Below are positions 1-8,143 of a stretch of DNA of 64,000 nucleotides, one piece after another. Every line of letters begins with the position of its first letter. Position 1 is the stretch's first letter. This DNA is from Sphingobacteriaceae bacterium UBA6709 (lineage in GTDB: Bacteria > Bacteroidota > Bacteroidia > Sphingobacteriales > Sphingobacteriaceae): NCBI GenBank assembly GCA_002454425.1, contig DKIV01000031.1:9917-73916 (forward strand). The letters run 5' to 3'. A model generated the notes under the pieces. That model saw only the letters and a list, made by a program, of their open reading frames with translations, ran no database searches and was not told where the DNA came from. The position numbers and the translations under genes are program-made.

Positions 1-59
1 GGTAGAGCAAAGGACTGAAAATCCTTGTGTCGCTGGTTCGATTCCAGCTGATACCACCA
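1..59 (+). tRNA. tRNA-Phe (GAA), 5' end cut by the window edge
   Basis: The window opens inside the D-arm (GGTAGAGC). The anticodon stem AAGGA/TCCTT encloses the loop CTGAAAA, giving anticodon GAA (Phe). The T-arm GCTGG-TTCGATT-CCAGC and the 3' acceptor strand follow, with an encoded CCA at 57-59. About 15 nt of the 5' end lie outside the window. Confidence 0.93.
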
Positions 60-98
60 AAAAAAGGGACTTTTTCAAAATGAAAAAGTCCCTTTTTT
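60..98 (+). terminator. Rho-independent terminator after tRNA-Phe
   Basis: A 16-bp perfect stem (61-76 with 82-97, arm AAAAAGGGACTTTTTC) with a 5-nt loop ends in a T-run directly after the tRNA. Because A- and T-runs flank it, it could also work on the minus strand. Confidence 0.8.
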
Positions 99-174
99 GC
101 TTTAAGACCTCCTCCCTCCCCGCGAGATTTGGATCAAACTGGAAACCTTAAAATCATTAAGTAGAACTATATAT

Positions 175-209
175 AAAAAGTCGCTCTCATGCATAAGCAT
201 GGAGCGACT
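175..209 (-). terminator. Terminator downstream of the glycosidase-like gene
   Basis: On the minus strand the arms AGTCGCTC/GAGCGACT (with an extra inner CATGC/GCATG pairing) form a hairpin followed by TTTTT. It lies about 30 nt past the stop codon of the gene ending at 237. Confidence 0.7.
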
Positions 210-236
210 TCAGCATTAGGGATCATTGTTGTTGTA

Positions 237-1289
237 TTATTTTAATTGACCGTACACTTTGGCCAAGCGGTCGAATGCCTCTTTCTTTTCCCATGAAGGT
301 ATTTTTTGTGAACGGGGATCGTCTTTAGGAAAGGATTTTACAAGAGAGTAAGTGGTCATGTCTAAATCTCTATTTCCAGGCCCATAGTAAGGCATAATTG
401 GAAATGCAAAGACATAGATATACGTTCCTTCAACTCCTGTATCTTTTAAGACATTTACCTGGGTTTCCACATAATCTGCTTGTTCTTTCTCGCTTCTTAC
501 CGGAACTTTGTTATCCATGTAGATTCCTGTTCCATCGGGGTTGGTACCTTGTAATACAGCAAACCCTCCATCTCCTTTTTCACCTGCGCCTTCATAAGCA
601 CAGCTTCCTACTTCCATTACCAGAAGAGGTTTACCTATTTTATATCTTTCCAGTCCCTTTACATACTGTTCTTCAGACTCACCCCTCCGATAGTAGTCAA
701 TACCCACAATATCAAATAAATCCCAGTTCACTTCCTCCCAAGTTCCGGAAGAATAGGTTAATTTACCTTTAAAATTAGCGCGCACACCACTTACGATATC
801 AGCAAGAATTTTGTTAAGTCTTGCGTTCGCCTGCTGAAAAGCCTCACTTGTTCCTTGTGCATGCTCGTGACCTGGCGCTCCACCATTTTCTATCATGAAC
901 ATTACGCGCTCATTGAATGTCTCTCCCGGAAATGCTCCCTGACTAAATATAGTGTACTCACAACCTGTCACAAATATTATATCGACACCTTTTTTTCGCA
1001 ACTCTTCTGCAGCTTTCGCTGCCTCAGTCATATATGCAATAGTTTCCTGCGCATTCGCGCCCATTTTCCAAGGGTTGAATAACACATGAAGACCGGCATC
1101 ATGTGCCGCTTGCGCAGCAACTACTAAGCGAGGAATTTCTTCACCCTCTATACGTACAGAATTAGCATGAAGTTCATTTGCGATTGCTTTCATGTCATAT
1201 CTTACCAAATCAGCGTTAAATGGGTCAACTGAAAACGGCCCCGGACTAAATTGTAGTCCTACATCATGAACTACTCCTTTATATTTCAC
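237..1289 (-). CDS. TIM-barrel glycoside hydrolase-like protein (mature domain)
   Basis: The 350-residue protein reads as a glycosidase-type (beta/alpha)8 barrel. It has alternating strand/helix segments, an early Glu motif (GCEYT) where the acid/base would sit, YSSGTWEEVNWD in the middle, and a late strand LLVMEVGS with Glu in the nucleophile position. Similar Bacteroidota and Firmicutes proteins are sometimes annotated, with little support, as abortive-infection proteins. Substrate is unknown. The first possible start in this segment is GTG at 1289. The same frame continues upstream through a single TAA into a 39-residue signal-peptide ORF (1305-1424), so this may be the body of a nonsense-interrupted secreted enzyme. 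If so, the segment alone would be cytoplasmic or unexpressed. Confidence 0.6.
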   Translation of the reverse strand: MKYKGVVHDVGLQFSPGPFSVDPFNADLVRYDMKAIANELHANSVRIEGEEIPRLVVAAQAAHDAGLHVLFNPWKMGANAQETIAYMTEAAKAAEELRKKGVDIIFVTGCEYTIFSQGAFPGETFNERVMFMIENGGAPGHEHAQGTSEAFQQANARLNKILADIVSGVRANFKGKLTYSSGTWEEVNWDLFDIVGIDYYRRGESEEQYVKGLERYKIGKPLLVMEVGSCAYEGAGEKGDGGFAVLQGTNPDGTGIYMDNKVPVRSEKEQADYVETQVNVLKDTGVEGTYIYVFAFPIMPYYGPGNRDLDMTTYSLVKSFPKDDPRSQKIPSWEKKEAFDRLAKVYGQLK

Positions 1290-1304
1290 ATTGTCATCAT
1301 TTTG

Positions 1305-1424
1305 TTAATTAACCATCTTTTGAACTCCTTCTGATTTTATACCTTCGGCATGTAGTGGTGCGGATTGAAGAATAGAAAGCATAACTATCCCTGTTAATGC
1401 TTTATTTAAGTTTGATTTTATCAT
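1305..1424 (-). pseudogene. Signal-peptide ORF in frame with the glycosidase-like gene
   Basis: This 39-codon ORF starts at ATG 1424. It encodes a basic N-terminus (MIKSNLNK), a hydrophobic core (ALTGIVMLSILQSA) and a signal-peptidase-like site (PLHAEG). It stops at TAA 1305-1307. The stop is in frame with the downstream GTG at 1289, only five codons away, so together they look like one secreted protein split by one nonsense codon. It could be an authentic pseudogene, a sequencing error, or a short leader with downstream restart. Which one cannot be told from sequence alone. Confidence 0.55.
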
Positions 1425-1456
1425 ATCATTAATAGTGTTTAATTTTAAATATGTAT

Positions 1457-1897
1457 TTAAAAGCCTTTAAACTTAACCAGCAAGGCGATCAAATTTTTCA
1501 TTTCAGCCTCTGACAGATTACCGATTTTTTTTTCAAAATGCTGTAGATCGTTGTTCACCCTTCCGTAGAGTTCTTCACCTTTTTTGGTTAGATTAATAAC
1601 TATTAACCTTTTGTCTTTTGGATTTACAGATTTTTCTACCAAACCTTTTTTCAGTAATCTATCCACCAAACGAGATACCCCTGCGCTTTTCTCGTACATC
1701 CATTTTAAAATGTCAGAGGTTGACATGGCTCCGCCAAAATGTAGTATGGCCAGCACGTTTTGTTGTTGAGATGTTAGATCATAGGCTTTGAAAAACTCTA
1801 TGGCCTGATCGTTTAAAAGATTATAGGCCTCCAAGATCTCGATGCCTACTCTTCTTGGCGTGCTTAAAGTTTCTTTAGATTCTGTTTTTATGTTCAT
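1457..1897 (-). CDS. MarR-family transcriptional regulator
   Basis: The 146-residue protein has the MarR winged-helix layout. An N-terminal dimerisation helix is followed by the HTH (LTSQQQNVLAILHFGGAMST, then the recognition helix around EKSAGVSRLVDRLLKKG) and the wing with the MarR signature NPKDKRLIVINLTKKG. ATG 1897 is preferred over an upstream TTG at 1903. It lies 9 nt after a truncated SDR reading frame (1907-2062) and probably shares its promoter. A 17-bp inverted repeat covering that promoter's -7 box is the likely autoregulatory operator. The ligand is unknown. Confidence 0.88.
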   Translation of the reverse strand: MNIKTESKETLSTPRRVGIEILEAYNLLNDQAIEFFKAYDLTSQQQNVLAILHFGGAMSTSDILKWMYEKSAGVSRLVDRLLKKGLVEKSVNPKDKRLIVINLTKKGEELYGRVNNDLQHFEKKIGNLSEAEMKNLIALLVKFKGF

Positions 1898-1906
1898 ATT
1901 CAATTT

Positions 1907-2062
1907 TCAAAGGTTAACTATCGAGTTTATATGGCTTTCAGTCGATACATCAATAGCAAACACCCTCGCTCCCTCCGTAAGCAGCCTCATCGTGGTCGCT
2001 TGTCCAATGCCTGATCCTGCGCCGATCACTATAACGTTCATCTTTTCAAATTTCTTTTCCAT
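1907..2062 (-). pseudogene. Truncated short-chain dehydrogenase/reductase (SDR) N-terminus
   Basis: The 51-codon frame encodes the first beta-alpha-beta unit of an SDR Rossmann fold. Residues MNVIVIGAGSGIGQATTMRL contain the glycine-rich GxGxGIG cofactor motif, followed by TEGARVFAIDVS with the Asp after strand 2 that usually favours NAD(H). It ends after ITS second strand instead of at about 250 residues, so the catalytic Tyr-x3-Lys is missing. The simplest reading is that a deletion fused the promoter and 5' end of an SDR gene to the downstream marR. Confidence 0.7.
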
Positions 2063-2080
2063 ACAAGCCGTGCCAAATTA

Positions 2081-2133
2081 TAAATATAAAAACAATGATT
2101 AAACATCAATGCTTGGTCATTGTTTTTATATTT
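2081..2133 (-). promoter_or_regulatory. Promoter and candidate MarR operator (17-bp inverted repeat)
   Basis: A perfect 17-bp inverted repeat (2082-2098 with 2117-2133, arm AAATATAAAAACAATGA) has an 18-nt spacer. On the minus strand a promoter-like pair lies inside it: TTG at 2107-2109, an 18-nt spacer and TATATTTA at 2081-2088, which resembles the Bacteroidota TAnnTTTG -7 box. The left arm overlaps the -7 box, which suits repression of the SDR remnant-marR transcript. Confidence 0.6.
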
Positions 2134-2583
2134 TCGGTATATTATTTGAATCAATGCCCAACATTCAGCAGAAATTGTAGTATAGGTTATGCTGTGATTA
2201 TGAAAAAGATGATCCGTTTAAGCGTTAAACTGAATATCGCTATTGTGTAACCTCTTTTGATGGATGTTTTCACAATAGTACGTCTTAAAGACAAAATGGC
2301 TTTGTTAGCTTATTAATTTAATCTCTTTGTCAATTTGAGATAAATAAATAATTATCGTCCCATGGGTACTATGCTGTCAATTCCAGCGACACAGATAGCT
2401 ATTTGTTAAATATGCGTCATAGCAAAGTGTAGGTATTGCCACTAGCATAAATCCCCCGAAAACTGCACATCCAATTTGGGGTTTTTTTCTTTTCGCAATC
2501 AATCAGTTAAGGAATAATTTGCGAGCTTTTTACTTTGATAATTTTAGATTAAGGAATTGTAGTATATAACTATCTAAGAAAGC

Positions 2584-2621
2584 ATTCTAAATAAGACACT
2601 GAATAGTGTCTTATTTAGAAT
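2584..2621. repeat. 17-bp perfect inverted repeat, TetR-operator-like
   Basis: Arms ATTCTAAATAAGACACT (2584-2600) and its complement (2605-2621) flank GAAT. The core GACACT-N4-AGTGTC resembles dyads bound by TetR-type repressors. There is no T-run after it, so a terminator is less likely. No intact gene starts beside it. Confidence 0.6.
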
Positions 2622-2795
2622 AAATATTTTATACTTTAGGCATTCCAGACGAAAACAATATGGAACGACGTACGGTAGCAGACCCATGAAGGAATACGGA
2701 ACGTCTCAAAAAACGAAGGTTTTTAGTAACAGCTTGAGCGATGTTTGTGAAGTTTATTGGTGTGATTTACAGGTGGTATACGTAATTGAAGCAAA

Positions 2796-2828
2796 ATATA
2801 ACGCCCATTAAGTTGTTGGGCGTTATAT
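2796..2828 (-). terminator. Hairpin after the TonB-dependent receptor
   Basis: A 12-bp perfect stem (2796-2807 with 2817-2828, arm ATATAACGCCCA) lies 10 nt beyond the receptor's stop codon. A second copy of GGGCGTTAT follows at 2830-2838, so alternative pairing is possible. The T-tract on the minus strand is weak. Confidence 0.5.
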
Positions 2829-2837
2829 TGGGCGTTA

Positions 2838-5018
2838 TTAAAGCTTGAACTTTATACCACCATTGATAACAAAGCCGTCTACAGGAGCATATATATCACG
2901 GAAAACGGGATTGGTTATACTTCCGGTATAAATGGTTTCGAACTTCGTTTGGCGGGTGTCAGTGAAATTCTCGAGGTTTACAAATATGGAAAAGCGCGCC
3001 CATAGTTTCTCTGCCATGAATCCGGTCGTCCAGTAACTTTTGCCGGTGGTTCCATCATTGAGCTGTTGCTTGCTGAAGTAATATGCCTCCAGGCCGATCT
3101 TCCATTTCTCTTCTATTTCATACATCAGCACATTGTTCAGGCGATGTTTCGATACCAGCGGGTACGCTGTGCTTCGATTTTCCACATGCTGGTTTACATC
3201 TGCCAGGGTATACCCAACAAACAGCTTAAAGTCGTCAAAAGTAATTTTGGCATTGGTTTCTATTCCTTTGGTATCTATATTACCACTAGGCTGTAAATAG
3301 CTCAGATTTGTTCCCCCGGTAGCTGATAATAAGATTGGATTGTTGATGCGGGTATAAAAGAACATCTGATTGATGCTGAACCCCAATTTGCCATCGAACA
3401 ATAAAGTGCGGTAATTTATGTCGTAATTGGCGCCATAAGAGCGTTCTGCTTTGGTGTTAGCAACATCTAGCGGTAACACGTTTCTGAACTGTACTCGTTC
3501 GGCATCTTCGGTAAAAACCGAGGGAGCCTTATAGCCCATTCCGCCGCCCAGGCGACTTGAAAAATGCTCATTGATCTTCCATAGACCCGATATCCTGGGT
3601 AAAAAGAAGAAGCCATACTCATTATGGTAGTCAGCTCGTAGTCCCGATTCGACCGTGAATTCTTCTGACAAATTCCAGGTGTTCTGCGCAAATACACCAA
3701 TGGTATTATAGTTATAATTCCTCAAGGCATTGGTGTTTTGAGCATTTTCAGTGAAATTGTCAGTCAGGAAATTAAGGCCTATAACCCAATCCGTAGTTTT
3801 GCCATTACGGCTATAGTTGGCTTCGCTATAAGTTGATACCTGCAGCCCAGAGAACTGATAGTCTGGCAGACCGATGCTGCGGTCGTAATAGCTTACCGAG
3901 TTGCGCAAGCTAAGTTTTTGGTTGCCACCGAATTTGTGATCGAGTTCAACTTGGGAACTGTAGCGGCCTGTTTTATTCTCCTCAAAATAGGAATGCGTGG
4001 CGTTGCCATTTCCTTTCAAATATTCCATATCACCACCAATCCGCTTTTCCGAGGTGGCGTTAATTCCCACCGAAAGGGTAGTAGCGTCATCGAAGTAGAG
4101 CTGAAGTTTTGGGTTTAGCGTGAAGCGATCAAATTTGGGGATGGCCGTTAAGCCGATATCCGAAGGGTCATACGCTGTTCCTTTGTTATATGCTCCATAG
4201 ACTGTCACGCCGATCTTGTCAAACTTTTGGCCATAAAAGGCACTTGCGTCCAGGCCTAAGGCGGAGGTTCCGTTTAGTAGAAAATTTAGCTGGCGCTCCT
4301 CTGTAGGCTTTTTAGAAACAAGGTTAACAAGTCCCGCGATTGCACCGCCACCGTAAAGTGTAGACGATGAGCCTTTGATCACCTCGACCTGTTGTAAATC
4401 CAGCGGGGCTATCTGAAGCAGGCCCAGTCCACCGGAAAATCCTGAGTATAGCGGGAAGCCGTCGCGGATGATCTGGGTGTATTTTCCGTCTAATCCCTGG
4501 ATACGTATGGACGAGTTGCCACTGGTAGCAGAAGTCTGCTGGGTTTGTATGCCAGTACTTTCGGCAAGCAACATTCGGATGTCGCCAGGTTTCATATTTC
4601 CCTTCTCATCGAGTTCTTCGCCGGCAATTACCTCAATCCTGGTGGGGATATTATCGATGGTGCGGCTACTGCGCGTGGCCGAAACGACCACCTCCTCCAG
4701 TTCTTCGTCTTCTTTGGATGCTTCCATTAAGAACACGATTATGGATCTGTCTGCAAGCGGAAAAGTTAATGTGTCTGTTTTGGTCTGAAAGCCCACATAA
4801 CTGAATTGAATGATTTGTTTACCAGACGTAATTCCACTAATGGTAACCGACCCGGTGCTATCTGATGTATTTCCTAATGTAGTACCAAGCACCTTTACGG
4901 TAGCCCCCTGCAGGACTCGATTTGTTTTCGCGTCTTTAATGATCGCCGTATACTTGTTTTGAGCATAGGTCATAGCTGTACAAAACAGCATGACCATAAG
5001 CGCAATCGTTCTGTTCAT
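2838..5018 (-). CDS. TonB-dependent outer-membrane receptor (metal/siderophore type)
   Basis: ATG 5018 gives a 726-residue protein with a clean signal peptide (MNRTIALMVMLFCTAMTYAQ). A longer frame upstream has no signal-like start. Next come a carboxypeptidase-regulatory-like beta-sandwich (about residues 20-100), a plug domain starting around EEVVVSATRSSRTIDNIPTR and containing SIRIQGLDGKYTQIIRDG, and a 22-strand barrel ending in aromatic/hydrophobic residues. The plug with a VTATR-like TonB box and the lack of a SusD partner fit the CirA/FepA/BtuB class that imports metal chelates or small cofactors. The ligand cannot be read from sequence. A small secreted-peptide frame precedes it. Confidence 0.88.
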   Translation of the reverse strand: MNRTIALMVMLFCTAMTYAQNKYTAIIKDAKTNRVLQGATVKVLGTTLGNTSDSTGSVTISGITSGKQIIQFSYVGFQTKTDTLTFPLADRSIIVFLMEASKEDEELEEVVVSATRSSRTIDNIPTRIEVIAGEELDEKGNMKPGDIRMLLAESTGIQTQQTSATSGNSSIRIQGLDGKYTQIIRDGFPLYSGFSGGLGLLQIAPLDLQQVEVIKGSSSTLYGGGAIAGLVNLVSKKPTEERQLNFLLNGTSALGLDASAFYGQKFDKIGVTVYGAYNKGTAYDPSDIGLTAIPKFDRFTLNPKLQLYFDDATTLSVGINATSEKRIGGDMEYLKGNGNATHSYFEENKTGRYSSQVELDHKFGGNQKLSLRNSVSYYDRSIGLPDYQFSGLQVSTYSEANYSRNGKTTDWVIGLNFLTDNFTENAQNTNALRNYNYNTIGVFAQNTWNLSEEFTVESGLRADYHNEYGFFFLPRISGLWKINEHFSSRLGGGMGYKAPSVFTEDAERVQFRNVLPLDVANTKAERSYGANYDINYRTLLFDGKLGFSINQMFFYTRINNPILLSATGGTNLSYLQPSGNIDTKGIETNAKITFDDFKLFVGYTLADVNQHVENRSTAYPLVSKHRLNNVLMYEIEEKWKIGLEAYYFSKQQLNDGTTGKSYWTTGFMAEKLWARFSIFVNLENFTDTRQTKFETIYTGSITNPVFRDIYAPVDGFVINGGIKFKL

Positions 5019-5028
5019 GATTTGTATT

Positions 5029-5232
5029 TTAAAATAACAATAATTTCGATAACCTATGTCCAATAAAGACAGGAATGTGTAAACTAAAAAAGCTTAGGCG
5101 GTTGCGAGATAGCCAGGGAAATGAGTGGTGCAACGTTTCATGAGCATGGAATTCAGACCTCTCTATTGCGCAACAGGGCGTCATGCTGGGTGTAACCACC
5201 AGGATGGTTAGAAACAGTGCTATGAGCTTCAC
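5029..5232 (-). CDS. Small putative secreted peptide upstream of the TonB receptor
   Basis: A GTG-initiated 67-codon frame begins with a signal-peptide-like stretch (KLIALFLTILVVTPSMTPCC) and then His-rich sequence (FHAHETLHH). Bacteroidota TonB receptors for metals are often preceded by small secreted Cys/His proteins, and this N-terminus is similar in style. The usual C-terminal Cys cluster is not seen. It ends 10 nt before the receptor start. It may be decayed or spurious. Confidence 0.35.
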   Translation of the reverse strand: MKLIALFLTILVVTPSMTPCCAIERSEFHAHETLHHSFPWLSRNRLSFFSLHIPVFIGHRLSKLLLF

Positions 5233-5670
5233 GCGGTAAAATTAGGGATTTTGGATCTAAGTTATGACTAATCCAGTTAACAGGAAAAAAGCTGTTGGAT
5301 ATGCAGATTTACACTTTAATAAATCTATGAGATTCTCTGGTCTTAAAAATTGGGTTAGTTTAGGATGTGCTAGCTGTCACTGGTTTAGGGTTTTGAAAAT
5401 TGTTCTTACTAAGATGATCCTTTAGTGTTTGTGTTGCATCGAGATAAAATTCTTGCATGGCTATCTATTAGCCCCGTAATAACGAGCGGCTATCAAATCC
5501 CGTCCACAAACAACTAGAAATTGTTTAACCAACAAATGATACCATAAAATTTTGATAACTTTATCCAATGCGTAAATAAATCAGCAATTTCATTGGCTTT
5601 TTTTTTGGCACATCGATCTTGGTTATAAAAGTCATCAAAAAATAGGTGAAAGGCTATTATTAAAAACACA
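5233..5670. other. Intergenic region before hepT/mntA
   Basis: This A+T-rich gap separates the divergent TonB receptor unit and the toxin-antitoxin pair. It should hold promoters for both. No strong -33/-7 match, repeat or RNA structure stood out beyond homopolymer T-runs near 5598-5610. Confidence 0.4.
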
Positions 5671-6153
5671 ATGGAACAGGATATAAGGTGGCAGCAGCGG
5701 TTTAGTAACTATCGCAAAGCACTTGATAGATTTAGAAATAACGTTTCCTATATACAAAGTCTATATGGAGATATAGACTTACAAGATCTCCACACTTATG
5801 ATGATATTGCTTTTGGGGTAGAGGATATTTTGAAACAAGGTTTGATTCAGAGTTTTGAGTTTACCCACGAACTGGCATGGAAAATAATGAAAGATTTTGC
5901 TGAATACCAGGGAAACACACAGATTACTGGAAGCAGAGATGCGATTCGTTATGCAGCTAGTGTGAATTTGATTACAAATGCACATGTATGGATGGATATG
6001 ATTGTAAGTCGTAATAAGACATTGCATACTTATAACGAAGAAACTGCAAATGAAATATTTAGAAATATAATTACTCAATACTCCCCATTGTTTGATACCT
6101 TTAATTTAACTCTAGAAAAATTGAGAAGTGGAGGGACAGGAGATTTGTTTTAA
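5671..6153 (+). CDS. hepT: HEPN-domain toxin, HepT/HI0074 nucleotidyltransferase-partner family
   Basis: The 160-residue all-alpha protein belongs to the HI0074-type family (nucleotidyltransferase substrate-binding proteins), now known to include HepT toxins. It carries the HEPN RNase motif R-x4-H-x-Y as RNKTLHTY, with Arg114, His119 and Tyr121. In characterised HepT-MntA pairs the Arg/His form the RNase site and the Tyr is adenylylated by the antitoxin. The conserved N-terminal region (QGLIQSFEFTHELAWKIMKDF) is typical of the family. Its end overlaps the start of mntA by 26 nt, so the two are translationally coupled. Both genes are more A+T-rich than their neighbours. Confidence 0.85.
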   Translation: MEQDIRWQQRFSNYRKALDRFRNNVSYIQSLYGDIDLQDLHTYDDIAFGVEDILKQGLIQSFEFTHELAWKIMKDFAEYQGNTQITGSRDAIRYAASVNLITNAHVWMDMIVSRNKTLHTYNEETANEIFRNIITQYSPLFDTFNLTLEKLRSGGTGDLF

Positions 6154-6460
6154 TGTAGAATCTACTGGGGTAGATTTGCAGGATTGGTTATCAATTTTAG
6201 ATATTTTAAAAAGAAACATACTCGTTGAAAAAGTTATTTTGTATGGTTCTCGCGTTAAGGGGAATTACAAGCGGTATTCAGATATTGATTTAACAATATT
6301 TGGAGATATCAGCTTAATGGATTTACAGGATATAGAAAACCAACTTGATGATTTAAATCTACCATATATAATCGATTTATCTAAGTATAATATCATTAGA
6401 AACCCAGATTTGTTAGATCATATCAACCGGATTGGTGTTGTGGTGTATAAAAGGGTTTGA
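6128..6460 (+). CDS. mntA: MNT-domain minimal nucleotidyltransferase antitoxin
   Basis: The 110-residue protein shows the polymerase-beta-like motif GS-x10-D-x-D as GSRVKGNYKRYSDIDL (Gly40, Ser41, Asp52, Asp54). A third strand follows (PYIIDLSKYNII) that usually carries the last metal-binding Asp. Members paired with HepT neutralise the toxin by transferring AMP to its Tyr. The only start that covers the whole domain is GTG 6128, inside hepT. A purine-rich stretch (GGAGGGACAGGAG) lies at the overlap, so a slightly later non-ATG start is possible. Confidence 0.85.
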   Translation: MEGQEICFNVESTGVDLQDWLSILDILKRNILVEKVILYGSRVKGNYKRYSDIDLTIFGDISLMDLQDIENQLDDLNLPYIIDLSKYNIIRNPDLLDHINRIGVVVYKRV

Positions 6461-6699
6461 TGTGAAAAAATGGGATTAAAAGTAAGCATGCGATGAAATA
6501 ACTGTGATTTTGGGTCACATCGCCTGTTGAAGAAAATATGATAACGTAGGGATGAAGACGTGAATCGTGGGAATGTTAAGGCTTTCTAAAATTCTCCATG
6601 AATGGTTTTAGGCATTGTTTCCGGATATCAAAGTTGACCTGATATTCAGTACTAATCGTATCGGGGTGCGCTATGGATGTGCTTGCAGGGGAAAAAGAG

Positions 6700-6772
<73 letters not shown>

Positions 6773-6796
6773 CTGCTTTTGTTTTAAAGCGTGGTG

Positions 6797-6804
6797 CAAA
6801 GATA
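6797..6804 (-). promoter_or_regulatory. -7 box of the tRNA-Thr promoter
   Basis: The minus strand reads TATCTTTG, an exact match to the Bacteroidota TAnnTTTG -7 consensus. It lies 25 nt upstream of the tRNA 5' end. The -33 region is not a clean TTTG. Confidence 0.55.
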
Positions 6805-6936
6805 GCAAAATCAAGTTAAGCGAAGTTAAATTTTTAAAAAAGATAGCAGACGTGGTAGTGTAAATGAAATTACTCTTTGACAAAATTTATCTATATGTTT
6901 GATATGTGGCTCGTCGCCCCAGTTATCCACTGCTCT

Positions 6937-7953
6937 ATGGACACTATCAATATTAAACAATTGGCCGAAAGGTTGAATCTGTCAACATCTACAGTGTCGC
7001 GCGCCTTTCGCGGACATAGCGATATTAATAAAGAGACCAAGGAGAAAATTCTTGCTATGGCCAGGGAGCTAAATTATCAGCCCAATCACCTTGCAAGTAA
7101 TCTGAGGGAGAATAAGAGTAAGACTATCGCCGTGATTGTTCCGGAGATCGCTAACAACTTTTTTTCCCGCGCGATTAACGGAATCGAACATGTAGCACGT
7201 ATAAAAGGCTATCACGTCTTGATTTACCTTACCAACGATGACTTTGATAAAGAGGTAGATTTTATTTCTGAACTTCACAATGGGCGTGTCGAGGGTATAA
7301 TCATGTCGGCGACGGGTGAAGCAAATGACCACTCGCATATGCATCGTTTTCGCAGTAAACGTGTGCCTTTAGTATTTTTTGACAGGATGTATGATGACGT
7401 GGCAACTTCGCGAGTAGAGACCAATGATTATGATAGCAGCTTTTCTGCCACACAGCATCTCATCGAAAAAGGGTGCCGCCGGATTGTATATCTGGTAGTA
7501 AACAAAAACCTGTCTATCGGAAAGATGCGCATGCAAGGATATAAGGATGCTTTAGAGGACGCAGGTTTGTCCTTTGACGAGGAGCTTGTCATTGACTGTA
7601 GTAACGGACTGGCAGAGAATATGGAGATTCTAGATAAGATGTTTCTTGAGATGAGACCCGATGGTGTATTCGCGTCTGTGGAACGCCTTGCAATTGCCAG
7701 TTATTATGTTTGCCATAAACGTAATCTCAGTATAGGAAAAGACATTCGCATAATTTGTTTTTCCAGTCTCGAAATAGCGCCGCTTCTGAACCCCGCGCTT
7801 TCTACTATTACGCAACCCGCTTATGAGATGGGAGAGGAGGCTGCAAACTGTCTTTTCAGATTGTTGGAGGGGAAGGATTCCGTAGGGAAATATGAGCATC
7901 ATGTTCTGGCATCCGCGCTGGTATTAAGGGAGTCGACCTTAGGCGAAGGATAG
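6937..7953 (+). CDS. LacI/GalR-family regulator of the maltodextrin locus
   Basis: ATG 6937 gives 338 residues starting directly with the LacI HTH (INIKQLAERLNLSTSTVSRA), hinge helix (NHLASNLRENKSKTIAVIVP) and a periplasmic-binding-protein-like sensor domain. A longer upstream frame would add 20 non-conserved residues. The gene lies immediately before the SusC operon on the same strand. Two palindromes with the LacI-type centre AACGTT occur in the 460 bp between them. The inferred role is control of maltodextrin genes through binding CGGGAACGTTCCCG. The inducer is not readable from sequence, although maltose or a maltodextrin is the obvious guess. Confidence 0.92.
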   Translation: MDTINIKQLAERLNLSTSTVSRAFRGHSDINKETKEKILAMARELNYQPNHLASNLRENKSKTIAVIVPEIANNFFSRAINGIEHVARIKGYHVLIYLTNDDFDKEVDFISELHNGRVEGIIMSATGEANDHSHMHRFRSKRVPLVFFDRMYDDVATSRVETNDYDSSFSATQHLIEKGCRRIVYLVVNKNLSIGKMRMQGYKDALEDAGLSFDEELVIDCSNGLAENMEILDKMFLEMRPDGVFASVERLAIASYYVCHKRNLSIGKDIRIICFSSLEIAPLLNPALSTITQPAYEMGEEAANCLFRLLEGKDSVGKYEHHVLASALVLRESTLGEG

Positions 7954-8125
7954 CGCTCATCCTAAAGTGACTTGCTACTGGCACTAAATCAGCCATGGGG
8001 GTCCGCTTTAAAAAATAACCGATCTCAACTCAATGTTGGTCATGGAATTCGACAGATAGGATTCAGGTAGAAGATTATCATTTCGCGCCGAAAATTCGGG
8101 AATCAACCAACGTATTATATGTGAG

Positions 8126-8134
8126 TTATCCACA
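8126..8134 (+). promoter_or_regulatory. Perfect DnaA-box consensus, copy 1
   Basis: TTATCCACA matches the canonical DnaA 9-mer exactly. It lies 10 nt before the first LacI palindrome. Confidence 0.45.
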
Positions 8135-8143
8135 TTTTTCCCT

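Larger units (their letters stand above)
2134..2837. other. Gene-poor gap with a palindrome and a possible decayed reading frame
   Basis: No convincing gene is present. The gap holds a 17-bp perfect inverted repeat (2584-2621), a short 41-codon frame from an ATG at 2687 and a 9-codon frame from 2660 that may be decay of a small gene. It also holds the terminator of the TonB receptor at the right edge. A weak CCCC/GGGG-T7 hairpin near 2450-2495 could be an old terminator. Confidence 0.5.
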
